From positions 1 through 64,000 of the forward strand of contig NZ_JAUOSB010000013.1 of assembly GCF_030548295.1 (NCBI RefSeq): a DNA stretch of 64,000 nt, written 5' to 3'. Origin of the DNA: Wenyingzhuangia sp. 2_MG-2023 (GTDB taxonomy: Bacteria; Bacteroidota; Bacteroidia; Flavobacteriales; Flavobacteriaceae). The position numbers and the translations under genes are program-made. Positions within the stretch are counted from its first letter, which is position 1; each line of letters opens with the position of its first letter. The notes under the pieces were generated by a model. It ran no database searches, was not told the DNA's origin, and saw nothing but the letters and a program-made list of their open reading frames with translations. Of the stretch, positions 44,917-54,678 are shown piece by piece.

Positions 44917-45150
44917 TTCTGATTTTAGTTAATTGTTTTTTTTGTTTAAATGATTCTTGTTTTTGGTAATAATTAAATTAATTGCTTTTTGTATTGTGGT
45001 ATCTACAAAATTCTGCATTTAAAACAGTGAATTTGTTACAGTTTTTGTCTATTAGTAGTATTATTTTGATTTTTTAGCACTTTTTTATAAAAGTCAATAT
45101 TTGGTCTTTACGTAGGTATACTTTAAGTAGTACTTTATTGACTTGAACTA

Positions 45151-45177
45151 AACGCTGTGATGAAAAAACAGTCCTAT
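45151..45177 (+). promoter_or_regulatory. Candidate HTCS site AAACGCT-N11-ACAGTCCTA before GH127
   Basis: AAACGCT (45151-45157), 11 nt, then ACAGTCCTA (45169-45177), 107 bp before the GH127 ATG and in the same orientation relative to the gene as the copy before SusC. It differs from that copy at one base in each half-site. Confidence 0.42.
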
Positions 45178-45284
45178 ATGTGTATTTTTACCAGATAAAA
45201 AGAAGTTTTATTAGTGATAAGATGCTAAATCTGGTCTAAAAATTGAAATTATTGAAAGTTTGTCTATAAATTAAATCACAGATA

Positions 45285-47300
45285 ATGAAAAAAAGAGTCA
45301 TTGGAATTTTAGGAAGTTTGTTTTTTAGTGTTTGTTTTTCTCAAGAAAAAGGAATAATGAACAACGCGAATAGTCCTCATGTAAAATTTAAAAGTATCAA
45401 TATAGGAGACTGTCATTGGACAGATGGATTTTGGGCGGATAAGTTTAAAGTAGCTGAAAAGACGATGGTTCCTTATATGGGAGAAGTTTTGACAGGAGAT
45501 GTAGGACATGCGTTGAATAACTTTAAAATTGTTGCGGGGCTTAAAGAAGGAAAACATCAAGGAATGAAATGGCACGATGGTGATTTTTACAAATGGATGG
45601 AAGCGTCTATGTACATTTATGCGCAAAATAAAGATCAGAATATTCTTAAAGAATTAGATGAATACATCTCAATTATAGGAAAAGCACAAGCTCCAGATGG
45701 ATATATACAAACACAAGTACAGGCTACAGATCTAGAGAGATTTGGAAACAGACAATACCATGAAATGTACAATAGCGGTCATTTGTTTACGGCAGCTTGT
45801 ATTCACAATCGTATAACGGGAAAAACAAATTTTTTAGAAATAGCCATCAAACAAGCTGACTTTTTATACAAAACATTCATGCCTACTCCTCCTAAAGAGT
45901 TGGCTCGTTTTGGATTCAATCAAACTCAAATTATGGGATTGGTTGAGTTGTACAGAAATACCAAAGACAAAAGGTATCTAAAATTAGCTGAGTTGTTCAT
46001 TAATATGAGAGGGAAATCTAAAGTACAACCAGATAAAACTGCAGGTTATAAATTTATTGGAGATATGGTACAAGAACGTACTCCGTTAAGGAAAGCGAAA
46101 ACAGCAGAAGGTCATGCTGTATTGGCATTGTATTTTTATGCAGGAGCTGCTGATGTGTATGCAGAAACTGGAGAACAAGCTTTGTTAGATGCTTTGGATA
46201 GATTGTGGAAAAATGTGGTGGATAAAAAAATGTATGTAACTGGGGCGGTAGGGCAAACTCATCATGGTGTGTCATCACACGTAGATATGGTTCACGAAGG
46301 TTTTATCAATGAATACATGATGCCAAACTTAACAGCTTACAATGAGACTTGTGCAAACATTTGCAATTCAATGTTTAGCTACCGTATGTTAGGATTGCAT
46401 GGGGAAGCTAAGTATGCGGATATTATGGAATTGGTATTGTTTAACAGTGCTTTGTCTGGAATTAGTGTAGAGGGAAAAGATTATTTTTATGCAAATCCAT
46501 TGCGTGTAAGTCACAAAGGATACGACCCTGGGAACGATACAGAATTTGATGTTCGTCAACCTTATATTCCATGTTTTTGTTGTCCTCCCAACTTGGTACG
46601 TACCATTGCAAAATTATCAGGATGGGCTTATAGTTTGACAAACAATGGTGTTGCTGTCAATTTATATGGTGGAAACCAGTTGGCGACAAAAATGCTAGAT
46701 GGTTCTAAAATAGAATTGATTCAAGAAAGCCAATATCCATGGGAAGGATCGGTTAAGTTGACTGTTAAAAAAAGTAAAAAAACTCCTTTTGATATTTTGT
46801 TAAGAATTCCAGAATGGGCAAAAGGCTCTAAAGTATTGGTAAACGGAAAAGATACAAATGTAGCCATTCAGCCAGGGACGTATGCAACAATCAATAGAAA
46901 CTGGAAAAAAGGAGATGTAATTACTTTAGACATGCCGATGGATATCAAATTGTTAGAAGGAAATCCTTTAATAGAAGAAGTAAGAAATCAAGCAGCGGTG
47001 AAAAGAGGTCCTGTGGTATATTGTGTAGAGTCTCCAGACTTACCTAAAAACACAGATATATTGAATGTATATTTACCAATAAAATCAAATTTAAAAGCGA
47101 CTTACCAATCAGATTTTTTAGGTGGAATTACAACTATTAATGGTGATTTAAAACTAAGAAAAAATAACAAGGAAGGAATGTATTCTGAGATTAGCCAGCC
47201 TATTTGGGAGACTAAAAACATTCAGTTAGTACCATATTTTGCGTGGGCAAATAGAGGAGTTGCAGAAATGTCTGTTTGGTTGCCTGTAATGTGGGAGTAA
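45285..47300 (+). CDS. Secreted GH127 (DUF1680) glycoside hydrolase, beta-L-arabinofuranosidase type
   Basis: 671 residues with a signal peptide (1-20, ending VCFSQ). The (alpha/alpha)6 barrel carries the GH127 metal and catalytic residues: E354 and C356 in AYNETCANIC, and C432 and C433 in CFCCPPNLVRT. These match the Glu and three Cys that bind zinc in the Bifidobacterium beta-L-arabinofuranosidase HypBA1, where one Cys is the nucleophile. C-terminal beta-sandwich modules follow (about 450-670). Some marine GH127 members are 3,6-anhydro-D-galactosidases of carrageenan systems, so the sugar is not certain. The intact Cys cluster favours the arabinofuranosidase mechanism. It starts the enzyme block of the PUL. 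Confidence 0.9.
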   Translation: MKKRVIGILGSLFFSVCFSQEKGIMNNANSPHVKFKSINIGDCHWTDGFWADKFKVAEKTMVPYMGEVLTGDVGHALNNFKIVAGLKEGKHQGMKWHDGDFYKWMEASMYIYAQNKDQNILKELDEYISIIGKAQAPDGYIQTQVQATDLERFGNRQYHEMYNSGHLFTAACIHNRITGKTNFLEIAIKQADFLYKTFMPTPPKELARFGFNQTQIMGLVELYRNTKDKRYLKLAELFINMRGKSKVQPDKTAGYKFIGDMVQERTPLRKAKTAEGHAVLALYFYAGAADVYAETGEQALLDALDRLWKNVVDKKMYVTGAVGQTHHGVSSHVDMVHEGFINEYMMPNLTAYNETCANICNSMFSYRMLGLHGEAKYADIMELVLFNSALSGISVEGKDYFYANPLRVSHKGYDPGNDTEFDVRQPYIPCFCCPPNLVRTIAKLSGWAYSLTNNGVAVNLYGGNQLATKMLDGSKIELIQESQYPWEGSVKLTVKKSKKTPFDILLRIPEWAKGSKVLVNGKDTNVAIQPGTYATINRNWKKGDVITLDMPMDIKLLEGNPLIEEVRNQAAVKRGPVVYCVESPDLPKNTDILNVYLPIKSNLKATYQSDFLGGITTINGDLKLRKNNKEGMYSEISQPIWETKNIQLVPYFAWANRGVAEMSVWLPVMWE

Positions 47301-47408
47301 CTGCTTTTATGATTAGTATGTTTAAAAAGTGTTGTTTTTGGTGTATATGCTTCAACGGAATGATGGGTTATTGTACTAATTTTCATTTCTCATAAATAGT
47401 CAAAATAA

Positions 47409-48854
47409 ATGAAAATAATAAACATGTTCTTTTGGGTTTCTTTCTTATTTGTAGTCAGTGTAACTGCTCAAAACAAAGCAACTGTTAGTATTGTAAAGAA
47501 TTATAAAGACTGGAATTGGGAAGAGGTTTATGTGGCAAAAAATCCATACATCAGCGTAGCGGTAGTACCTAAGGCAGCAGGTAGAATTTTGGAATACAAT
47601 TTAGGAGAGGTTCCTTCTTTATGGATCAATCCAAAATTAATGGGGAAAAGTTATCAGCCTACGGATGAGGTGAAAATGAGTGAGTGGAGAAATTTTGGAG
47701 GTTATAGGTTGGTTCCCTTGCCTATTGAAAATTGCTCGGTAGATAAAGATAGAAATAAAGCTCAACGTTGGCCACCACCTGCCATTATTGGAGATAGTCC
47801 TTATAGAGCAAAAAAAGGAATTGATAAAAAAGGAAACGAAACAATTGAAGTAACTTCTGGTGTACAAGAACTGCCAGTTCCATCGTACAACGGGAAATTA
47901 AAAAGTTTTGTGTATCCTAATATAATAGAAGAAAAGTTAGAGTATAGCAGAAGTTTGTATATAGAACCTAATTCTAGTTTGGTACATATCAATCATCATC
48001 TAAAAAATGTAGGTGATAAGAAAGTAAAACGCGGAATCATGATTTCTAGTCAACACGTGTCTAGAAGTAACCCCGAATTAACGGATGGTGAAAATTACGT
48101 AGCTTACATTCCGTTTAGCAAAGAGTATTTATTACCTAACGGAAAGCAATATCAAGTAATGTCAAGTCCAGAAGCTAGATGGAGATACATTAGCAGAAAC
48201 CGATTTAAGTTGGATAAAAACAATCCTGATGATGTTGCAAAATATTACAACCACGGAACCAATTGGAATGGAGAAGTAGCTACTGGAATTTATGAAGTTG
48301 AATATGATTATAATTTAATGGCAGGTTTTCATATAGTTTCTTCTGAATCTTGGATTTGTTATGTAAACAAAACTAACAATACTGCTTTTGCTAAAATAAT
48401 GGAGCCTTATGATAGGAGTTTAGAATACGACCATGGTTTAAATATGGCTATTTTTTGTAGCGGATTAGAAACGGGTTATCTAGAAACAGAAGTAAAAACT
48501 CCATTGTATATTTTACAGCCTTTAGAAAGTTCTGATTATAAAGAAATTCACGGAGCAGCAAAAATTCAAAACACTCCTGTATTAGCAGTCAACATGGCAG
48601 GAATTATCACACAGAAACTGAACTATAAAAACAATCACGTTTCTGGTAGTTATGGTGTTTTTGTAGCTTCGACAGCTTATTTAGTTGCAGAAGATGTGCA
48701 TGGAAATAAAATTGATAGAATAGCTATAGAAAAGGTGCATCCATTAAAACCTTTTAATCTTAACGAGAGTTATAGTAAAGCATTTAAAACGTTAAAAATA
48801 GTTTTGATTGATGGGCAGAATAAAGAACATATATTAGATGAATTTAATAAATAG
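47409..48854 (+). CDS. Secreted DUF4380-like protein with mutarotase-like fold
   Basis: 481 residues with a signal peptide (about 1-20, ending VSVTAQ). The mature start NPYISVAVVPKAAGRILEYNLG resembles DUF4380 and galactose-mutarotase-like beta-sandwiches ('I.V.P..GGRI..'), and later segments (YSRSLYIEPNSSLVHINHHLKNVG, WICYVNKTNNTAFAKIM) fit the same supersandwich. No catalytic set is known to me for this family. It lies 108 bp after GH127 and its 3' end runs up to the sulfatase start, so it is probably co-expressed with enzymes for the same glycan. A sugar-binding, epimerase or lyase/hydrolase role are all possible. Confidence 0.7.
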   Translation: MKIINMFFWVSFLFVVSVTAQNKATVSIVKNYKDWNWEEVYVAKNPYISVAVVPKAAGRILEYNLGEVPSLWINPKLMGKSYQPTDEVKMSEWRNFGGYRLVPLPIENCSVDKDRNKAQRWPPPAIIGDSPYRAKKGIDKKGNETIEVTSGVQELPVPSYNGKLKSFVYPNIIEEKLEYSRSLYIEPNSSLVHINHHLKNVGDKKVKRGIMISSQHVSRSNPELTDGENYVAYIPFSKEYLLPNGKQYQVMSSPEARWRYISRNRFKLDKNNPDDVAKYYNHGTNWNGEVATGIYEVEYDYNLMAGFHIVSSESWICYVNKTNNTAFAKIMEPYDRSLEYDHGLNMAIFCSGLETGYLETEVKTPLYILQPLESSDYKEIHGAAKIQNTPVLAVNMAGIITQKLNYKNNHVSGSYGVFVASTAYLVAEDVHGNKIDRIAIEKVHPLKPFNLNESYSKAFKTLKIVLIDGQNKEHILDEFNK

Positions 48855-48858
48855 TAAG

Positions 48859-50301
48859 ATGAATTATAGAATAAAAAAAGTACTGTTAAGTTCTTTTGTA
48901 TTGTTGATGGTTTTTTCTAGTGTTTTTGCAAAAGACAAAAGACCCAATATATTAGTGATTTTATGTGATGATTTGGGATACTCAGATGTAGGATTTAACG
49001 GCTCTAAAGATATCAAAACCCCTAATTTAGACAAATTAGCACATGCAGGGGTTATTATGAGTTCGGGTTATGTGGCTCATCCTTTTTGTGGACCTAGTAG
49101 AACAAGTATCATGACAGGAAAATATTCTCATGTAATGGGAGCTCAGTTCAATATTCCTAGTAATAGTGAGCACACAGGGTATGGAATTCCGTTAGATAAT
49201 AAATTTATTAGCAAAGAGTTGCAAGAGGCAGGTTATTATACAGGAGCTTTTGGAAAATGGCATTTGGGAGCAGATGCACCTTACCATCCTAACAAAAGAG
49301 GGTTTGATGAGTTTTTTGGTTTTTTAGGTGGGGGACATCGATATTTTCCGGATCAATACAGACCTGTTTATGAATTTCAAAAAGAAAATGGAAATAAAAA
49401 CATTCACGATTATCTAAAGCCTTTAGAACACAATGGAAAAGAGGTAAAAGAAACGGAATATATTACAGATGCTTTTACTAGAGAAGCAATCACTTTTGTA
49501 GAAAAATCAGTAAAAAGAGAACAACCTTTCTTTATGTACTTGGCTTACAATGCACCACATGTGCCTTTAGAAGCAAAAAAAGAAGATTTTAAAGTCTTTC
49601 CAGAAATTAAAGATGATAAAAGAAGAACTTATGCAGCCATGGTGTATGCAGTAGACAGAGGGGTAGGAGCTTTGGTAGAAACGTTGAAAAAAGAACATCA
49701 GTTTGAGAATACATTAATTGTTTTTTTAAGTGATAATGGTGGTAAATTAGGACAAGGAGCTAACAATTATCCGTTAAAAGAAGGAAAAGGAAGTGCTTAT
49801 GAAGGAGGTTTTAGAGTTCCTATGTTTTTTCATTGGCCAGCTAAAATAAAAGGAAACCAAGTGTTTGAACATCCAGTATCGTCTATAGATTTTTATCCAA
49901 CGTTTGCTGCTTTGGCTAAGGTAAAACCATCAAAAAGAAGAGAATTAGCAGGAAAAGAAGTTCTGAAGCCTATAATGGAAGGAAGAAATCCTCATTTAAA
50001 TGACATGCTTTATGTTTTGAGACATAGAACAGGATTGAGTGATGTTGGAGCAAGGTATAACAATTGGAAAATTCTAAGAACTTCTAACAACCCATGGAAG
50101 TTGTTTTATATTAAAAAAGATATTAGTGAAACCAAAGATAGAAGTAGTGAGTTTCCAGAGATTCTAAAAAGTATGGTGGAAAAAGCAGAGAAATGGAGTA
50201 AAACAAATGAAGAACCCAAATGGTTTCATTCTAAAGAAGAAGGGCAGTTGTGGCACAATATGAATATGCCAAGATTTGATGAAACATTTTCAATAGATTA
50301 A
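48859..50301 (+). CDS. Secreted formylglycine-dependent sulfatase (S1 family)
   Basis: 480 residues from ATG 48859, which directly starts a good signal peptide (MNYRIKKVLLSSFVLLMVFS). An in-frame ATG at 48838 would overlap the previous gene by 17 bp and add seven residues. Metal ligands D37 and D38 are in ILCDDLGYSDVG. The formylglycine motif is C77-G-P-S-R81 in FCGPSRTSIMTGKYS. FGKWHLG, NAPHVPLEA and FLSDNGGKLGQG complete the core. It removes sulfate esters from a glycan in the periplasm or outside the cell. The maturing enzyme (anaerobic anSME or FGE) is not in the window. It ends the GH127 operon at a GAAA-loop terminator. Confidence 0.93.
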   Translation: MNYRIKKVLLSSFVLLMVFSSVFAKDKRPNILVILCDDLGYSDVGFNGSKDIKTPNLDKLAHAGVIMSSGYVAHPFCGPSRTSIMTGKYSHVMGAQFNIPSNSEHTGYGIPLDNKFISKELQEAGYYTGAFGKWHLGADAPYHPNKRGFDEFFGFLGGGHRYFPDQYRPVYEFQKENGNKNIHDYLKPLEHNGKEVKETEYITDAFTREAITFVEKSVKREQPFFMYLAYNAPHVPLEAKKEDFKVFPEIKDDKRRTYAAMVYAVDRGVGALVETLKKEHQFENTLIVFLSDNGGKLGQGANNYPLKEGKGSAYEGGFRVPMFFHWPAKIKGNQVFEHPVSSIDFYPTFAALAKVKPSKRRELAGKEVLKPIMEGRNPHLNDMLYVLRHRTGLSDVGARYNNWKILRTSNNPWKLFYIKKDISETKDRSSEFPEILKSMVEKAEKWSKTNEEPKWFHSKEEGQLWHNMNMPRFDETFSID

Positions 50302-50334
50302 AAAGCAAAACAACCGAAAGGTTGTTTTGCTTTT
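50301..50334 (+). terminator. Terminator after the sulfatase
   Basis: Perfect 15-bp stem (50301-50315 with 50320-50334) with a GAAA tetraloop and following T residues, directly at the sulfatase stop codon. Confidence 0.9.
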
Positions 50335-50463
50335 TATAAGAAATATACAATGGTTTTTGTGATATATCTAAAATACAATTGCTTATTAAGAAGAATGGTT
50401 ATCTATAATTAATGCTAATTAGAGTTTATGTGATATATTTGTTTTCAAAAAAATCATAAAAAC

Positions 50464-53400
50464 TTGAAAAAAAATCACTTTTTAGTACTTTGTTTTTTTC
50501 TTTTTCTTGTAAGCAATTTAAATGCGCAAAAGGACGAATTACGTTTTTACAAATCATTGAATATTTCTAATGGATTGACCCATAATGGAGTGACGTCTGT
50601 TTTTAAAGATTCCAAAGGTTTTGTGTGGATAGGAACCTATGACGGGTTGAATAAATACGATGGTTTTTCTATAAAACAATACAAAAATACCTACAAAAAA
50701 GACATTCTTACCAGTAATAGAGTTAGGGCTATTAATGAAAACGACAATGGAGACCTGTTAATAGGAACGGATAATGGTCTTACTGTTTATAATTTTAAAA
50801 ACGAAAAATTCACAAAAATCTCTACGGTTGCTACCCAAGACAAAGAAAATGAACCTATTATTATAGATATTAAAGTGCATCCAAAGACAGGAGATATTAT
50901 TTGTATTACAGAAAATAAAGGATTGTATGTTTACAATCAGGATTTTACAGTTCAAGGGAATCCTACAGATAAGTTGAGCTATTATAGAAGAAATAGAAAA
51001 TTTATATACGAAGGTGTTTCTCTAGATGAAGATACATATTTGTACGTAACTACATCTCAAATGTTACAGTACAATACTAGAAATAAACAGTGCAGTTTTG
51101 TAAATGAAGAGAGTTTAAAAGGGGGGACTTTTATAGAAAAAGTAGACGATCATACTTTGATTGTAGGGTTAAGTGACGGAGGACTTCGTTTTGTGAATTT
51201 CAAATTAGAGAATGATAAATACATATATGAATCTCAGAAAATACAACTGACTGAGTATAAATTTGTATGTGCCAATATTGATAACAAAGGAAAGTTGTGG
51301 TTGGGAGAAATTAATTCAGGTGTTTACAAAATTTCAGATATTAATGCTTTTAAAGAGCATAAAAATTACACCATTCAATATTTTAAAGCAAATTCTAATA
51401 AATTAAGAAGTAGTACCATTGTTGATTTTAATGCACAATACTCTTGGTTAGGATCTTTTGATAAAGGAGTTTATCTTTTTGATTTGAATAAAAATCCTTT
51501 TAAAGAACTGAAAGTACCTGCCAGAAAGTTTTTAAACATTGTGCCTATTACCGCTACTAGTTTTTCTTTAGGTGGTGTAGACATGAACGGACTAGGTAAT
51601 ACTTACACGTTATATGATATTAAAAAAGGAACGTATACAGATTTTCCGATTCGTATTAATAACAATGAGAAAGAAACAGGAAACATTGTTCTTAAAGATT
51701 CTAGAGATGATATTTGGGTTTCTTTTACAGGTTCTATGCATAAGTATATTGGTAGAATAAAAAAAGGAACGCAAAGAATAGAAAAAATAGAAGTAGGAGA
51801 TGAATTTTTAGGAGGACTCCGTAGTATTGTAGAAGATAAATCTGGAAATATTTGGCTGGCTTATACTAATGGTATTTTTAAAATCAACATAACCAAAGGT
51901 GGAGAGGTTGCAAAGATTGAAGATTTAAGAGAAAATCCACATTATCAAAATTCAGAATATTCTACCTATAAGTTTTTGTATGTAGATCCATTGTATCATT
52001 ATTTATGGATTGGAGATAAGACAAGTGGATTGATACGAGTTGAGTTGCAAAACAGTATACCAATAAAAGATTATAAATTAACTCATTTTTTGGCAGACAA
52101 AGATCGTCCAAATGCAATTTCAAATAATTTTATTTCTTCTATTTATCGTACAAAAGAGGGAGACTTATGGATTGGTACAGAAGGAGGTGGTATTTGCAAA
52201 GTTGAAAAGAGCAATACAGAGCCTAAATTTATTCCTTATACAGAAGATGAAGGTTTGTCTAACAATGTAGTAAAAAGTATATTGGGAGATGATAATGGAG
52301 ATTTATGGATATCAACCAATAATGGGTTGAATAAATTTGATACTAAAAAATTAATTTTCAGAAATTTTACTAAACAAGACGGATTGCCTTTTGAAGATTT
52401 TTATTACTTCTCTAGAAAATTGAAAAGTGGTTGGTTTGTTTTTGTGGGTAACGAATCTCTCTGCTATTTTGATCCTAATGAAATTTCTAGAAAAGAGCCC
52501 TTACCTAGATTAGAGTTTGCAGAATTTAGATTGTTTAACAAAGTTGTACATGCCAAAGATACAGTAAACGATAGAATATTGTTAGAAAAACACATATCGT
52601 ATCTAAATCATATAGAACTAGAACATAATGAAAATGTGTTTTCTATAGAAGTAGTTCCGCTTCACTATTCAAACCCTAAAAACCACATTGTAAAATACAA
52701 ATTATCTCCGTTGAATGAAGATTGGGTGGAATTGAAAGAAGGTCAAAAAGTTATTGAATTCAACGGTTTGCAACCCGGAAACTACAGTTTAAAAGCAAAA
52801 GCATCTAATTCTTTACAAGAATGGACAGAGCCCAAAGAATTGAACTTTACAATTGCAGCACCTTACTGGAAATCTAACATAGCTTATGTTGCTTATGTAT
52901 TGGGTGGGTTTATTATTATATATATTGTTTTTTCTATATTTCTAAAAATCCAAGCATTGAGTCATGAAATAGAAATAGAACAAATAGAAAATGACAACTT
53001 AAAAGATGTAAATGAGTACAAGCTCCGTTTCTTTTCAAATATTACACACGAAATAAAAACACCCATCACATTGATTTTAGGTCCTATTGATTTTGTGATA
53101 AACAAATTAAAATCGGGAGATATTGTCAATATTGAAGAAAAGTTGAGTATTGTCAAACGTCAGGCAAAGAGAATATCTCAATTGATAGATCAAGTGCAAG
53201 AGTTTCAAAAGTCAGACACCAAACAATTAAAAATGAATTACGAGACGTTTAGTTTTGATTTGTTTTTTAGAGATATGGTAGAAGATTTTAAATTTTTATC
53301 AGATAAAGAAAATAAAACGTTAAATATATCAGGAGATGCTGAGACTATTTATGTATCTGCAGATAAAGATAAATTAGAAAAAATATTTATCAATATACTT

Positions 53401-54609
53401 AGCAATTCGTTTAAATACACCAAAACGGAAGATAAAATAGAGATTGACTACAAAAGAAACGCAAACAATTTGGTGCTTACTTTTAAAGATACAGGAAAAG
53501 GAATAGATATTGAAGATTTGCCACATGTTTTTGAAAGATTTTATCAATCTAAAAAAATGAGCGAAGAGTATATTGGAGGTTCAGGTATTGGTTTGGCATT
53601 TTCAAAAAGATTGGTGGAAATGCATTACGGATACATAAATGTTGAAAGCGAATTGGGAGTAGGAACCACCATACATATTATTTTACCAATTATTCATGAG
53701 GGAATTGTAGACAACCAAGAGTTAGATAAAGTACTGAAATTAGAAGAAGAGTATGAAGCCAGAGAAAAACCAATTGAATTAGAAAAGGTAGATTATTCAA
53801 TTTTAAAATCAGATAAGAACTATGCTCAGTCTAGAGTTTTTTATGCAGAAGATAATTTGGATATGAGAAACTTTGTTTCTGAAATTTTGTCTAACTTTTT
53901 TGAGGTAAAAACATTTAGCAACGGAGCTGAATGTTTAGAAGCTATGAATGATGATTGGCCAGACTTGGTTTTAAGTGATGTTTTGATGCCTGAATTGAAT
54001 GGATTTGAATTGTGTAAATCCATCAAAGAAAATGTGAAAACGAGTCACATTCCTGTAGTTTTATTAACAGCTTGTGTTTCTATGGATGAGCAAATACAGG
54101 GAATAGACCAAGGTGCAGATGCTTATATTAAAAAACCATTCAACACACAAAGACTAGTTACAACTATTGAAGCTATTTTAAGAGGAAGAAAACAGTTGAG
54201 AGAAAGATTCAAAGTAGATTTTCCTTTAGAACTAGAGAAAAAGAAAGAATCTAAAAAAGACATTGCGTTTATAGAAAAATTGTACGATTTGATGTCTGAA
54301 AATTTAGATAACAAAGATCTGGATATGGACAATTTAGCCAAACATTTATATTTGAACAGAACTCATTTTTATCAAAAAGTAAAGGCATTAACCAATCAAA
54401 CTCCTTTTGAATTGTTGAAAGATTATAGGTTGAAAAAAGCTGCTGAATTTTTAGTAAGAGAAAAAATGACCGTAAATGAGGTGTTTATAGCCACAGGATT
54501 TAAGAGCCGATCACATTTTAGCAAAGTGTTTAAGGATAAATACAATGTCACTCCTGGTCAATATGTAAATAGGGGGATGGAAAACCTAGAAAACAATAAA
54601 GAGGCATAG
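50464..54609 (+). CDS. Hybrid two-component system sensor/regulator (HTCS) of the PUL
   Basis: 1381 residues with TTG as the apparent start; TTG directly opens a signal peptide (KKNHFLVLCFFLFLVSNLNAQ). Domains in order: periplasmic two-component propeller repeats (about 25-690, for example HNGVTSVFKDSKGFVWIGTY); a Y_Y_Y domain (about 725-795); one transmembrane helix (about 805-827); HisKA with the phospho-acceptor H862 in SNITHEIKTP; HATPase_c (about 970-1080, SGIGLAFSKRLVEMHYG); a receiver with D1172 in LVLSDVLMP; and an AraC-type helix-turn-helix (about 1285-1375, RSHFSKVFKDKYNVTPGQYV). It senses an oligosaccharide and activates PUL genes. It lies between the enzymes and the plus-strand cassette. 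Confidence 0.96.
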   Translation: MKKNHFLVLCFFLFLVSNLNAQKDELRFYKSLNISNGLTHNGVTSVFKDSKGFVWIGTYDGLNKYDGFSIKQYKNTYKKDILTSNRVRAINENDNGDLLIGTDNGLTVYNFKNEKFTKISTVATQDKENEPIIIDIKVHPKTGDIICITENKGLYVYNQDFTVQGNPTDKLSYYRRNRKFIYEGVSLDEDTYLYVTTSQMLQYNTRNKQCSFVNEESLKGGTFIEKVDDHTLIVGLSDGGLRFVNFKLENDKYIYESQKIQLTEYKFVCANIDNKGKLWLGEINSGVYKISDINAFKEHKNYTIQYFKANSNKLRSSTIVDFNAQYSWLGSFDKGVYLFDLNKNPFKELKVPARKFLNIVPITATSFSLGGVDMNGLGNTYTLYDIKKGTYTDFPIRINNNEKETGNIVLKDSRDDIWVSFTGSMHKYIGRIKKGTQRIEKIEVGDEFLGGLRSIVEDKSGNIWLAYTNGIFKINITKGGEVAKIEDLRENPHYQNSEYSTYKFLYVDPLYHYLWIGDKTSGLIRVELQNSIPIKDYKLTHFLADKDRPNAISNNFISSIYRTKEGDLWIGTEGGGICKVEKSNTEPKFIPYTEDEGLSNNVVKSILGDDNGDLWISTNNGLNKFDTKKLIFRNFTKQDGLPFEDFYYFSRKLKSGWFVFVGNESLCYFDPNEISRKEPLPRLEFAEFRLFNKVVHAKDTVNDRILLEKHISYLNHIELEHNENVFSIEVVPLHYSNPKNHIVKYKLSPLNEDWVELKEGQKVIEFNGLQPGNYSLKAKASNSLQEWTEPKELNFTIAAPYWKSNIAYVAYVLGGFIIIYIVFSIFLKIQALSHEIEIEQIENDNLKDVNEYKLRFFSNITHEIKTPITLILGPIDFVINKLKSGDIVNIEEKLSIVKRQAKRISQLIDQVQEFQKSDTKQLKMNYETFSFDLFFRDMVEDFKFLSDKENKTLNISGDAETIYVSADKDKLEKIFINILSNSFKYTKTEDKIEIDYKRNANNLVLTFKDTGKGIDIEDLPHVFERFYQSKKMSEEYIGGSGIGLAFSKRLVEMHYGYINVESELGVGTTIHIILPIIHEGIVDNQELDKVLKLEEEYEAREKPIELEKVDYSILKSDKNYAQSRVFYAEDNLDMRNFVSEILSNFFEVKTFSNGAECLEAMNDDWPDLVLSDVLMPELNGFELCKSIKENVKTSHIPVVLLTACVSMDEQIQGIDQGADAYIKKPFNTQRLVTTIEAILRGRKQLRERFKVDFPLELEKKKESKKDIAFIEKLYDLMSENLDNKDLDMDNLAKHLYLNRTHFYQKVKALTNQTPFELLKDYRLKKAAEFLVREKMTVNEVFIATGFKSRSHFSKVFKDKYNVTPGQYVNRGMENLENNKEA

Positions 54610-54640
54610 AATAAATAATAAAAAATAGAATTTTAAAGAG

Positions 54641-54678
54641 TCCCCAAATCTACAATATAAGTAGGTTTGGGGATTTTT
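54641..54678 (+). terminator. Terminator of the HTCS gene
   Basis: 13-bp stem TCCCCAAATCTAC/GTAGGTTTGGGGA (54641-54653 with 54661-54673, one G-U pair), 7-nt loop, then T5. Confidence 0.9.

Larger units (their letters stand above)
44830..45284. promoter_or_regulatory. Divergent PUL control region between SusC and GH127
   Basis: 455 bp without a gene. It contains a perfect palindrome (44897-44916), two copies of the AAACRCT-N11-ACAGTCYTA motif, one facing each gene (44878-44904 minus, 45151-45177 plus), an AAGTCAATA/TATTGACTT inverted repeat (45092-45100 with 45137-45145), and an ACCAGAT/ATCTGGT pair (45190-45196 with 45229-45235). No exact TAnnTTTG element was found, which fits activator-dependent promoters. 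Confidence 0.55.
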
